Positions 31,773 through 40,795 of a stretch of DNA of 64,000 nucleotides are shown here, one piece after another. Every line of letters begins with the position of its first letter. Within the stretch, counting starts at the first letter, position 1. Under the pieces are notes generated by a model. It searched no databases, was not told the origin of the DNA, and saw only the letters and a program-made list of their open reading frames with translations. Both the position numbers and the translations under genes were made by a program. Source of the DNA: CAZKRL01 sp964555295 (lineage in GTDB: Bacteria > Bacteroidota > Bacteroidia > Flavobacteriales_D > Sanyastnellaceae); contig CAZKRL010000002.1 of assembly GCA_964555295.1 (NCBI GenBank), forward strand, positions 59,529-123,528, written 5' to 3'.

Positions 31773-34517
31773 TTATTGATTTTTGGTTGGAAGAGAGCCG
31801 TCAAGCAATTGCACTGTGCCAGTGAATCTTTCTGTAACGATACCAGAGAGTCGGATAGTGTCTACTTCTATCGTGTAGTAGTATACACCGTCAGGACACA
31901 TTTCACCGTTCAGGCCGGTTCCGTTCCATAGGATTTCGGGGTCAGTGCTCTCAAAAACGGTTGCGCCCCAACGGTTCATCATTTGAAACCGCACCTTTGC
32001 AACATGTCTGTTCTCTTTCGGAATAAATAAATCGTTGAGACCATCGCCATTGGGTGAAAATATGTTGGGCAAGAAATACATCGGGCAATTATCAATGCAT
32101 ATTTTTTCAGAGAGCGCTGATTCATTTCGACGTTGTTGTCCGTCGGGCCAGAGACTCAGCGAGTCGAGATAGCTAATGGCAAAACAACCTGCAATGCTTC
32201 CTTCATAATCGGGGTTAACGAAACTCCAAACCGAATCCTGCTGGGCATCTCCTTCATATATTACTGATAGCGACGAAGTGTCGGTATTTGCATAATACAC
32301 CCGGTACAGCCCGGCATCTTCCGCACAGCCAGACACATCTTTTGTCCATCGAAACTCCAATAACCCCCCCGTACATTCATACTCTTCCGAAACTATTGGT
32401 GGGCACGGAGGCGTGAGGTCGTATGGAATTACACAGCTTTCTTGGCTCCAGTTTTCAAGTGGGTCAGGAACATCGTCTGCGCCATATGTGCCCATCACAC
32501 GCACACGATAACAATAAAGTGAGTTATTTACCAGGCCGGTATCAACATAGTAATCTGTATCTGAGGTGTCAATGATCTCAAAAAGGTTGTTGCCGGGACT
32601 CTTCCGGTAGATGATAAACCGGTAATTGCTCCAAGGCACATTCGCTTGCATGGATATGCCCGCCTGGTTGTCTCCGGGCTCAAGCTCCAGAAATACACTT
32701 TCGGCGGAAGATGACGACGCTAAGAGTCCTTGTGTGGTATTATATATTTCCACTTGATATTGATGTGAGCTGGCAAATGTGTTCAATCCATTGTGCACGA
32801 AAAGACTGTCGCCTTCATCTAATGTGCTGAATGGACTGCTCTGAAAAATTACCTGTAGTGTATCAGTTGGCAGATACAAGAGCTTGTAGTAATAGGGCCC
32901 GGGAAAAAGGGAAGTGTCAATATCCGATGGTTTTGACCACATGATGGTATCACTTCCGTTTTCAAGGTCTGTATTGGCAATGCTCACTTTTGTCATAACC
33001 GGAGCGTCTTTTCTCACCGTGTCACAAAACTCTTCACTTGCATAGCTGATGGCTCCATCGGGCCATACCGTCACAATCATATAGCAGTACAAACCGCCAT
33101 AAAAGACAGTGGGGTCTTGGAAGCTGGTATTTAAGGCCCCCTGGCTGCTGCCGATGAGACTATAGCCCGTATAGGAAGGCACGCCCAATTCGCAATTGTC
33201 GGGAACAAAACCGGAGAGTCCGTTTTTGCGATAAACCAAATATTCCACCTCATCCAAATCACCTTGATTCAGGACGTTCAGACAGGGTGAGGGATCCCAC
33301 GTGAGCGAAATAGAATTGCCCAAAGCTTGTGCAACGGGATTTTCAACTGCCGGACAAACTACTTGAATAGAAACAGTTTCAACATCGGTTAAAGGAAAAC
33401 TGGCGTTGTCTGTGGCGAAGAAGGAAACATAATACGGCTGCGCCCTAACCTCAGAGCAACGAGGGGTCCATGTAAACTGGCGGGTAATGAAGTCGTATTC
33501 TGCGATATTGACGACTTCAGATATCGGGCCTCCTTCCGCCGTAACACTAACATCATCTGGCGGCAAGTCGGGGTCTGAATAACTCAACACGAATGATAGG
33601 GTTTCGTTTGCGGCTACGCAATAGGCAGGCTGTGGTTGAATTACAGGAGGGCGATTACCACAGGCAACAACGGTAATTTGCATGTCTCGCTGAACCGAGC
33701 CAACAAAGAGCCCGTTTCGGTATTCCTTTACTTCGAAAGCAATGTTATACTCTCCCGGAACGAGTGGGGTGTCCCACGTGATATCTCCATTCTGTGGGTT
33801 AATTTGAAAAACATCCGAGGGATCATCCGTATAGTCAGTCGGTGATTCCCAATCAGGAAGGGGCTCGGCCATAGCGCCGAGGCACGGCACCAGCGAAAAC
33901 ACGAGTTGATCCCCCTCAAGCGAGTCATAGGCAACAGGATTATGTATCCAGGGCTGATATGTGCACGCGTCTTGAAATGGGTCTTTGAGAAATTTGATGG
34001 AGTTGTTGTGCCCATTATTTCCCGCCCGAATAACCAGAGTTGATCTGACAGAGAAAATGGAGTTTACAGACGTTGAGTATTTATCGGCCTGTGGTGTGCC
34101 AGGGTCACCGTTATTGATGTTTAGCACGCCAGAATTCCGGTTGGGGTCTTCAACAGAAATGATAAACGTACCCGGGCCACTATAGGAGTGCAGACCCACG
34201 TATATATTCTTCTTAACGTCATTCCCGATGTTGAATATTTCTATAACCCGAAATAAACTATCCAGCTCTTCTTCAGGTGTATTGGGCGGCTCATCGCCCC
34301 ACCTCAAATGAAGTGAACTGCGATCAGCTTGAGCACTTTGCTTGGTAAACGTAATGATGCTGATTCGGTAGGTAAACCCGGATACGTGCTCATAAATAAT
34401 TTCTCCTGCGCGATTGTGAGTAGCGTTCGCGATTGTGGCGATGGAAACAAAAAATAGTATGGAGAGTAGCCGTAACAAGAGAAGAGCGAAGTTAAGCCCA
34501 AAAAGAAGCCCGAACAT
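31773..34517 (-). CDS. Secreted protein with gliding-motility-type C-terminal domain (CHU_C, T9SS type B)
   Basis: 914 residues: signal segment (about residues 1-33), an N-terminal HNRAGEIIYEHVSGFTYR motif common at the mature start of such proteins, several beta-sandwich or fibronectin/PKD-like modules, and a C-terminal CHU_C domain (FLPNIFSPNGDGLNDLF, MNRWGATVFE, CPDGVYYYTI). The CHU_C domain is a T9SS type B export signal, so this is likely a cell-surface or secreted adhesin-like protein. Immediately upstream of ribE without a gap. No catalytic domain seen. Confidence 0.9.
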   Translation of the reverse strand: MFGLLFGLNFALLLLRLLSILFFVSIATIANATHNRAGEIIYEHVSGFTYRISIITFTKQSAQADRSSLHLRWGDEPPNTPEEELDSLFRVIEIFNIGNDVKKNIYVGLHSYSGPGTFIISVEDPNRNSGVLNINNGDPGTPQADKYSTSVNSIFSVRSTLVIRAGNNGHNNSIKFLKDPFQDACTYQPWIHNPVAYDSLEGDQLVFSLVPCLGAMAEPLPDWESPTDYTDDPSDVFQINPQNGDITWDTPLVPGEYNIAFEVKEYRNGLFVGSVQRDMQITVVACGNRPPVIQPQPAYCVAANETLSFVLSYSDPDLPPDDVSVTAEGGPISEVVNIAEYDFITRQFTWTPRCSEVRAQPYYVSFFATDNASFPLTDVETVSIQVVCPAVENPVAQALGNSISLTWDPSPCLNVLNQGDLDEVEYLVYRKNGLSGFVPDNCELGVPSYTGYSLIGSSQGALNTSFQDPTVFYGGLYCYMIVTVWPDGAISYASEEFCDTVRKDAPVMTKVSIANTDLENGSDTIMWSKPSDIDTSLFPGPYYYKLLYLPTDTLQVIFQSSPFSTLDEGDSLFVHNGLNTFASSHQYQVEIYNTTQGLLASSSSAESVFLELEPGDNQAGISMQANVPWSNYRFIIYRKSPGNNLFEIIDTSDTDYYVDTGLVNNSLYCYRVRVMGTYGADDVPDPLENWSQESCVIPYDLTPPCPPIVSEEYECTGGLLEFRWTKDVSGCAEDAGLYRVYYANTDTSSLSVIYEGDAQQDSVWSFVNPDYEGSIAGCFAISYLDSLSLWPDGQQRRNESALSEKICIDNCPMYFLPNIFSPNGDGLNDLFIPKENRHVAKVRFQMMNRWGATVFESTDPEILWNGTGLNGEMCPDGVYYYTIEVDTIRLSGIVTERFTGTVQLLDGSLPTKNQ

Positions 34518-34835
34518 ACTGTGTCATAATAAACCACAGAGTGACCCAACAGGTTCGCCGCTACCCTGCATCCAGGGTAATGAGATGCAGCAAAATGTTA
34601 CTTCGGTAGAATAATTGCCTCTCTTTGCGTTTAGTGCGGGCGCGCCCTGTGAATGCAAGATCATTTTGCCTCGTATGAAATTTTATGTCCTCAATTATAA
34701 TGGAGTGATAATTGTTTCGTCATTCTACTGTCGTTACCCGTTGGTAATATTTACCCGTACGCCATGTCTATATTTTCGCGGGTGGTGATTAAGAGTGCAA
34801 TACGTGCGATTCTGTTTTCCGTCTCGTTTTGGCGG
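34518..34835. other. 318-base intergenic region between two envelope-protein genes
   Basis: No gene was recognised here. It holds a short dyad ACCCT-gcatcc-AGGGT near 34562-34577, two direct copies of TTACCCGT (around 34733 and 34751), and a promoter-like box at 34771-34778. The reading frame of the downstream protein is open from 34764 but probably starts at 34836. Confidence 0.6.
34771..34778 (+). promoter_or_regulatory. Candidate -7 box of the 1144-residue outer-membrane protein gene
   Basis: TATTTTCG, one base off TAnnTTTG, 57 bases before the preferred ATG. It lies downstream of the ATG at 34764, which argues against that longer start. No good -33 element. Confidence 0.3.
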
Positions 34836-37800
34836 ATGAAAATCATTCATTCTTCTTTGTTGATTTTGCTACTTGCGACGGAAGATTCTTCAGCGCAATT
34901 GAATGTTCTCCGGCATAAAGTATTGCCCGTCACAAACGACACGTTATATCTTGACTCGCTTTCTATCCTCCCTGGATCCCTGGCCATTTATGCGAATGAC
35001 ACGCTGTTGGATCCGTCCGAATATCAGTATGATTGGCTCACAGCAAGACTTGTTTTTACAAAGAACCCATCCTGCGATAGTCTCCGTCTCGACTATAAGG
35101 TCATACCTTTTGTTATACCCAGAAACTATTACAACAAACCCATTTCATTGCTGAGTCCGAACCCATTGAGTTTTTTGGATCCTTTTGTAATACATCCTGA
35201 TGGTGATGATAGCAACGCGGATTCCGGCATTGAAACCAATGGAGCCGTATCCAGAGGTCTACAATTGGGCAATGCACAGAGCGTTTCAGTTAACTCGTCC
35301 TTGAATCTCCAGATTTCCGGCAAAATCAATAATCGCTTTTCTGTGGCCGGGATGATAAGTGACAATAATGTGCCTATTCAACCGGGCGGAGAAACGAAGC
35401 AATTGGATGAGTTGGATAGAATCTTCATTCAGGTGAATGACGCAAAGAATAAACTCACGGCTGGCGACTTTCAATTGAAAAAACCCCAGGGCTATTTCCT
35501 TACGTATTTTAAAAGAGCACAAGGAGCCCTTTATCAACGAGGTCAGGAGAATAAGGGAGAAGATTATTGGGAGGCCTCTGCATCGGTATCGAAGGGGCGC
35601 TTTGCACGAAATGTCATTCAAGGTATTGAGGGAAATCAAGGGCCTTATCGGCTGTCGGGTTCGGAAGGTGAGACCTTCATTGTGATATTGGCGGGCACGG
35701 AGCAGGTATTCATTGACGGCCGTCTTCTGCAACGGGGGCAGGATGCTGATTATGTGATGGATTATAACTCGGCCGAAATCAGTTTTACACCTCGTCAATT
35801 TATTACTAAGGATCGACGAATTGTAGTGGAGTTTCAATACTCCGACAAGAGGTATGCCCGCCCACTATTTACAGCGTCTGTTTTTAAATCATCAAGTCAT
35901 GGGCATTATTACGTGAATGTCTATTCAGAAAATGACGCTAAAAACCAACCATTGCAACAAGAGCTATCGGATGCCGACAAAGCGTTACTGGCAAGTTCAG
36001 GTGACGATCCGCTGGGCGCGACAAGGAGTGGGATACGATTAGGAAACTTTGAATACAATCAGGTGATGTATGTTCTGAGGGATTCACTGGGCTTTGATTC
36101 CGTGCTGGTGTATTCTTCGGATACCGCCAAAGCGAGAGCAACCGCATCTTTTTCATTTGTAGGCGCGGGCCAAGGTGATTACGTTGAGGATGGCTTCACC
36201 CCCGCAGGAAAAAAGTATCGTTGGCTTCTGCCACAGATATCCGGTGATGACACTATTCATTATGGCAACTACTCGCCCGTGTATGTGTTGTTTGCGCCCT
36301 CATTGCAACAGATGGTTAGCGGTGGCGGGCGATGGCAAATAAGTGACGCATTGGTCGTTAGTGCTGAAGCCGCCGTTTCTAATAAAGACAAAAACTCTTT
36401 TTCTAACCGGGGAAATAGTGATAATGTCGGAAGTGCATTTCAGCTCAATGTTCTGTTAGGCCGCGGGCAAACACCACGTAGCATAAGTCTTTCAGCAGAG
36501 GGAAGATATGAATATGTAAATAAGCGATTCTCCTCAGTAGAGCGCTTCAGAGAGGTAGAGTTTGCACGAAACTGGAATCTTCCCGCGTCTTTTCAATCTG
36601 GCGATCAGCACGAGTTTCATCTCGCCCCGGTAATGCGATTCAAACAAGCGGGCTTTGTGAAATTGGCGGTTGATTACCTTGATGCTAAAGGGCTACAACA
36701 GGGAAAAAAGGTAACATCCACGGTAAAGCTTGAACGTAAAGAGAACTGGAAAATAGATGGCACAGGATCATATTTGAAGGTCAACGGGGCCAACGTTTCT
36801 GAGTTTATTCGACATAAGTCGGAATGGACAAAATGGCTTGGCGCGTTTTCTTTGGTTTTCAGAGATGAGCATGAGTGGAATAAGAAGTTTGACAGCGACA
36901 TATCTTTTTTGCGCAATGACTCCTATCGCTTTTATGATTGGGAAGGATCATTCGGAACAACAGACACTATTAATCGGGTTGTGCGCATCCATTATCGTCA
37001 GAGATTTGAACAAAGACCTGATTCCTCAACACTTATACCCGCGTCGAGGGCAGAGCAATATGGCATTCAATCGCGATACCAATGGAGTGAAGGCAACTAT
37101 ATGGGAGTGACGGCATCCAACCGGCGATTGGAAATTATTAGAACCGATCTGTTAGCGGCCGCGCCGGAGAACACCTTGGTCGGTAGAGTAGAACATGCAA
37201 TGCGTGCGTGTAAGGGTGGAATTGTGGGCGCGACTTTTTATGAGGTGGGATCAGGGCTGGAACAACGAAGATCTTTCTTTTATACTGAGGTGGCGCCGGG
37301 CCAGGGTACTCATGTATGGGTTGATTACAATAACGATGGCATCAGAGATCTGAATGAGTTTGAGGTCGCCCCATTTGATTACGAAGCAAACTTTATTCGG
37401 GTGTCGGCACCCGGGAATGATTATGTAAAGTCTTTTACGAATGTGCTGAATCAATCCATACAATTGAATTTGAGTCGAATCTCAGGAGACTCGAATAAAC
37501 TCAGGCGATTCATTGGACGCTGGAGTGACGCTGCATTGTGGCGACAAGAGCGAAAAACCAGCTCTTCCTTACCACAAGCGCAACTCGACCCATTCTATAA
37601 TTGGAAACTCGACACTTCTCTCATGACCGTCTCAGGGGTTTTGCGAAACGTTGTTTTCTTTAATAGAAACAGCTCTCTGTATGCGGCAGATTTCACATAT
37701 CAAAAAACATCGAGAACGGAGTTATTACTTGGTGGCTCGAATGCTTTAGAAGAGATTGTAATGTCGGCTCAAATGAGATACACTTTCTTTGAAGAGCTCA

Positions 37801-38270
37801 CGCTTTTTAATACACTATCACGAAACACCAAAAGTCAAAACTCTGAGATTCTCCTTGGAAGAAATTTCAATCTTATGATGGAAAACATTGAAACCAGGTG
37901 CTTATGGCAAAGGTCTGCTAACAGGAGTTTAGAACTTCGCGGAAAATATGCTTCTAAGAGAGAAATCAACGGATTGGCTTCAGGTGATGTGAGAGAGTTG
38001 GGCCTGATTTTCACCCAAAACAATACCGACAAATCTGCTGTAACCATGAGTCTTGAGTATATCTCGATAAGTTTGTATGGAGACATTAATACTCCAGTGG
38101 CTTATGAAATTCTTGAAGGCCTTAGCCATGGTAAAAACATTACCTGGAATATCTCATGGCAACAAACAGTTGCAAAGAATCTGCAAATGAATTTAACCTA
38201 TCAGGGACGAGATGCAAATGAAACAAAAGCAATTCATGTAGCGTCGCTGCAGTTGAGGGCTACGTTTTGA
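34836..38270 (+). CDS. Large outer-membrane or surface protein of unknown function
   Basis: 1144 residues from ATG 34836, which begins a signal peptide (MKIIHSSLLILLLATEDSSAQ). The rest is almost wholly beta-structured: alternating amphipathic strands with aromatic ends, as in a large barrel, and a terminal strand ending in Phe (ASLQLRATF), typical of outer-membrane barrels. Recognisable islands are the region around ISGKINNRFSVAGMISDNNV, GPYRLSGSEGETFIVILAGT and a calcium-type loop VDYNNDGIRDLNEFE. I do not recognise a named family; it resembles long conserved hypothetical proteins of Bacteroidota. The frame is open upstream to 34764. Monocistronic. Confidence 0.8.
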   Translation: MKIIHSSLLILLLATEDSSAQLNVLRHKVLPVTNDTLYLDSLSILPGSLAIYANDTLLDPSEYQYDWLTARLVFTKNPSCDSLRLDYKVIPFVIPRNYYNKPISLLSPNPLSFLDPFVIHPDGDDSNADSGIETNGAVSRGLQLGNAQSVSVNSSLNLQISGKINNRFSVAGMISDNNVPIQPGGETKQLDELDRIFIQVNDAKNKLTAGDFQLKKPQGYFLTYFKRAQGALYQRGQENKGEDYWEASASVSKGRFARNVIQGIEGNQGPYRLSGSEGETFIVILAGTEQVFIDGRLLQRGQDADYVMDYNSAEISFTPRQFITKDRRIVVEFQYSDKRYARPLFTASVFKSSSHGHYYVNVYSENDAKNQPLQQELSDADKALLASSGDDPLGATRSGIRLGNFEYNQVMYVLRDSLGFDSVLVYSSDTAKARATASFSFVGAGQGDYVEDGFTPAGKKYRWLLPQISGDDTIHYGNYSPVYVLFAPSLQQMVSGGGRWQISDALVVSAEAAVSNKDKNSFSNRGNSDNVGSAFQLNVLLGRGQTPRSISLSAEGRYEYVNKRFSSVERFREVEFARNWNLPASFQSGDQHEFHLAPVMRFKQAGFVKLAVDYLDAKGLQQGKKVTSTVKLERKENWKIDGTGSYLKVNGANVSEFIRHKSEWTKWLGAFSLVFRDEHEWNKKFDSDISFLRNDSYRFYDWEGSFGTTDTINRVVRIHYRQRFEQRPDSSTLIPASRAEQYGIQSRYQWSEGNYMGVTASNRRLEIIRTDLLAAAPENTLVGRVEHAMRACKGGIVGATFYEVGSGLEQRRSFFYTEVAPGQGTHVWVDYNNDGIRDLNEFEVAPFDYEANFIRVSAPGNDYVKSFTNVLNQSIQLNLSRISGDSNKLRRFIGRWSDAALWRQERKTSSSLPQAQLDPFYNWKLDTSLMTVSGVLRNVVFFNRNSSLYAADFTYQKTSRTELLLGGSNALEEIVMSAQMRYTFFEELTLFNTLSRNTKSQNSEILLGRNFNLMMENIETRCLWQRSANRSLELRGKYASKREINGLASGDVRELGLIFTQNNTDKSAVTMSLEYISISLYGDINTPVAYEILEGLSHGKNITWNISWQQTVAKNLQMNLTYQGRDANETKAIHVASLQLRATF

Positions 38271-38279
38271 GAGGGGCAA

Positions 38280-38897
38280 TCATCTCAAGATTTGAATCTG
38301 AACCCGTCGGTTATCTGAAGCAGTTCTCACTTCAACGAAATACTGTCCGGCCGCAAGTGAAGCAACATTCATAGAAACGTTAGCGGTCAGTGGTGATTCC
38401 GAAAGCACTCGCTTGCCATTCATGTCCAAAATGTTGATTTGCTGTATGGATTGATTTCCCGCACTCTGAATATTCAGTTGTTGCGACGTGGGATTGGGGT
38501 ATAGACGCAAACCAGATGACTCTGTCATATCAACCGAAATCACAACACCCATGCAGGTGCAATCGACAGAAATGGAATCACCTGTAGTTCCGGCATTTTC
38601 ATCATTACACGCATCACCAACATATAAGCACCCGCCATTGTCTACATTGGCTTGGGCGTTGAAATTGCATGCGTCTGCCGACATACAACCGAGTATGTTG
38701 ATGATAAATACTTGTTGCACCCCTTCGGTAATCTGATAGCTACTGTTGCCGTAGCTTTCATAAGCTACTTGTCCAATGGAATAACTTACACTTCCTCCTG
38801 CAGAGGTTGCAGACCCTCCCGCGGAAACAACTGCAGATTGTGCAACGAGCGCACTGGTTGCAACTGCGAATAGAAATGATGTGGCAACGATTTTCAT
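38280..38897 (-). CDS. Small secreted protein with Cys-rich motif and T9SS type A tail
   Basis: 205 residues from ATG 38897: signal peptide (MKIVATSFLFAVATSALVAQ), a glycine/serine-rich segment of the SAGGSVSYSIGQVAYES type often found at the start of Bacteroidota T9SS cargo, a cysteine module GCMSADACNFNAQANVDNGG followed by CLY, and a type A sorting domain (LRLYPNPTSQQLNIQ, LAAGQYFVEV). The open frame extends to 38918, but a perfect -7 box overlaps that position. Function unknown; probably a cell-surface or secreted protein. Confidence 0.85.
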   Translation of the reverse strand: MKIVATSFLFAVATSALVAQSAVVSAGGSATSAGGSVSYSIGQVAYESYGNSSYQITEGVQQVFIINILGCMSADACNFNAQANVDNGGCLYVGDACNDENAGTTGDSISVDCTCMGVVISVDMTESSGLRLYPNPTSQQLNIQSAGNQSIQQINILDMNGKRVLSESPLTANVSMNVASLAAGQYFVEVRTASDNRRVQIQILR

Positions 38898-38915
38898 ACG
38901 GGTGATATAGTACCT

Positions 38916-38923
38916 CAAATGTA
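38916..38923 (-). promoter_or_regulatory. Candidate -7 box of the small T9SS cargo gene
   Basis: Minus strand TACATTTG, a perfect TAnnTTTG match, 18 bases before the ATG at 38897. No -33 TTG at normal spacing. Confidence 0.45.
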
Positions 38924-38975
38924 GTAAAGTTCTTCAAATTGAATCTCTGTTTCTAACTTTCCCCAAAAATTGAAT

Positions 38976-39761
38976 ATGCCTATAAATCACGAAATTGATT
39001 ACCGCATTTTCGGAGAGGAGATGCAATGTGTCGAGGTTGAGCTCGATCCGAATGAAACAGTAATCGCTGAATCTGGCGCTTTCATGTACATGGATGATGG
39101 CGTGCAAATGGAAACCATCTTCGGTGATGGCTCTGCGAGTGGAGGAGGATTCTTCAGTAAACTCATGGGGGCAGGAAAGCGATTGCTCACAGGTGAGAGT
39201 TTGTTTATGACCTCCTTTACGCATACCGGCGCAGGCAAGGCTAAAGTGGCTTTCGCGTCTCCATATCCGGGCAGAATTATCCCTCTAGATTTATCACTTC
39301 TCGGAGGGAAAATGATTTGCCAGAAGGACTCTTTCCTCTGCGCAGCAAAAGGGGTAGCGGTGGGAATCGCTTGGCAAAAACGCCTTGGCACCGGATTGTT
39401 CGGGGGTGAAGGCTTCATCATGCAAAAACTTGAAGGCGACGGCTTGGCCTTTTGTCATGCGGGCGGTCATGTAATTGAAAGAAATTTAAGAGCGGGAGAG
39501 CTTTTACGTATCGACACCGGATGTATTGTTGCCTATACGCCGGAGGTTGATTTTGATATTGAGTTTGTGGGGGGAATCAAGAACACGCTCTTTGGCGGTG
39601 AGGGCGTCTTCTTCGCAACACTTCGCGGCCCGGGCAAGGTATGGTTGCAGACATTACCCATTTCTCGTCTTGCGTCTCGTATCGTTTCATACGGAGGGTC
39701 ACGTCGAAAAGAGGAAGGCAGCGTGCTCGGTGGTCTTGGTAATTTACTCGATGGCGATTGA
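38976..39761 (+). CDS. AIM24 / TIGR00266 family protein
   Basis: 261-residue beta-rich protein of the AIM24 family (bacterial members of TIGR00266, fungal members mitochondrial). Characteristic segments are VIAESGAFMYMDDGVQ, GGGFFSKLMGAGKRLLTGES and the C-terminal GEGVFFATLRGPGKVWLQ. The biochemical role is unknown; bacterial versions are often linked to stress or membrane phenotypes. Start ATG 38976 is preferred over TTG 38970. The stop overlaps the mnmH start (TGATG), placing it in a selenium-use operon. Confidence 0.9.
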   Translation: MPINHEIDYRIFGEEMQCVEVELDPNETVIAESGAFMYMDDGVQMETIFGDGSASGGGFFSKLMGAGKRLLTGESLFMTSFTHTGAGKAKVAFASPYPGRIIPLDLSLLGGKMICQKDSFLCAAKGVAVGIAWQKRLGTGLFGGEGFIMQKLEGDGLAFCHAGGHVIERNLRAGELLRIDTGCIVAYTPEVDFDIEFVGGIKNTLFGGEGVFFATLRGPGKVWLQTLPISRLASRIVSYGGSRRKEEGSVLGGLGNLLDGD

Positions 39762-40795
39762 TGTCCAAGGCGACTAATCTTATCGGGGCATCGCAAATAC
39801 AAACCCTTGCAAAATCGCATTGCTTTATTGACGCAAGGAGCCCGTCGGAATTTGCCGCTGGTCACATTCCGGGGGCTATTAATATTCCTATCTTGGATGA
39901 TGCGCAACGACATGACGTTGGTGTCTGCTACAAAGAGAAGGGGAATAATGCTGCAATCGAACTCGGCTTCGAATTGGCGGGAGGTGATTTTGCTCAGAAG
40001 ATCAGGACGGCAAAGTCAGTAGCACAAAACAAGCCCATTGTTGTCTATTGCTGGCGAGGAGGTCAGCGCAGTTCAATCCTCTCGTGGCTATTATCTACAG
40101 CGGGATTGAATATTCAACGACTTGAAGGGGGTTACAAGGCTTTTCGTCAACAGGGCAGACAGCTCTTTTCACAGCAGCATTCGCTAATGATGCTTACCGG
40201 AAAGACAGGATGTGGAAAAACGCAAATTTTACAGGCCCTAGCGCAATCTGGTCAGAATATTATTGATCTCGAGGAAATCGCTAATCACCGCGGCTCTGCA
40301 TTTGGCGGAATTGAGATGCCGCCCCAACCTACACAAGAGCATTTTGAAAACCTATTGGCATGGCAATTGGCTGAAGTTTCCGGAGGTCACATTTGGGTGG
40401 AGGGCGAGAGTCGATTTATCGGTAAGGTAAGAATACCGGACGATTTTTTTTCGCAAATGCAAAATTGTTCTTCCATTCAAGTTGAGCTTTCGATCGACTC
40501 GCGGGTGATGCGTGTTTTAAGAGAATATGGTCAATATAACCCAGATGTTTTGAGGGAGAAAACACAATCTATTGCCAAAAGAATGGGCGGCGATAAGGTG
40601 AAAATTAGTCTTGAAGCGTTAGACCAAGGTGATATGGAAGGTTGGGTCTTGCCGTTGTTAGAGTATTACGATAAGACTTATTTGCACAGTATCGATGGTC
40701 GTAAAATCTCCCCTCGTCTTTTGCATTTAGACGCATTGGAAATGGATGAAATCATTGCAGAAATTATTGCGTATGGAAAAAATGCAAATGCCTGA
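39761..40795 (+). CDS. mnmH: tRNA 2-selenouridine synthase
   Basis: 344-residue enzyme that replaces sulfur with selenium in 2-thiouridine at the wobble position of certain tRNAs, using selenophosphate. N-terminal rhodanese domain with YCWRGGQRS (catalytic Cys about residue 93), then a P-loop domain with LTGKTGCGKTQ and DLEEIANHRGSAFG. Full length. It overlaps the AIM24 stop by one base and selD by 23 bases, consistent with a unit that makes and uses selenophosphate. Confidence 0.95.
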   Translation: MSKATNLIGASQIQTLAKSHCFIDARSPSEFAAGHIPGAINIPILDDAQRHDVGVCYKEKGNNAAIELGFELAGGDFAQKIRTAKSVAQNKPIVVYCWRGGQRSSILSWLLSTAGLNIQRLEGGYKAFRQQGRQLFSQQHSLMMLTGKTGCGKTQILQALAQSGQNIIDLEEIANHRGSAFGGIEMPPQPTQEHFENLLAWQLAEVSGGHIWVEGESRFIGKVRIPDDFFSQMQNCSSIQVELSIDSRVMRVLREYGQYNPDVLREKTQSIAKRMGGDKVKISLEALDQGDMEGWVLPLLEYYDKTYLHSIDGRKISPRLLHLDALEMDEIIAEIIAYGKNANA

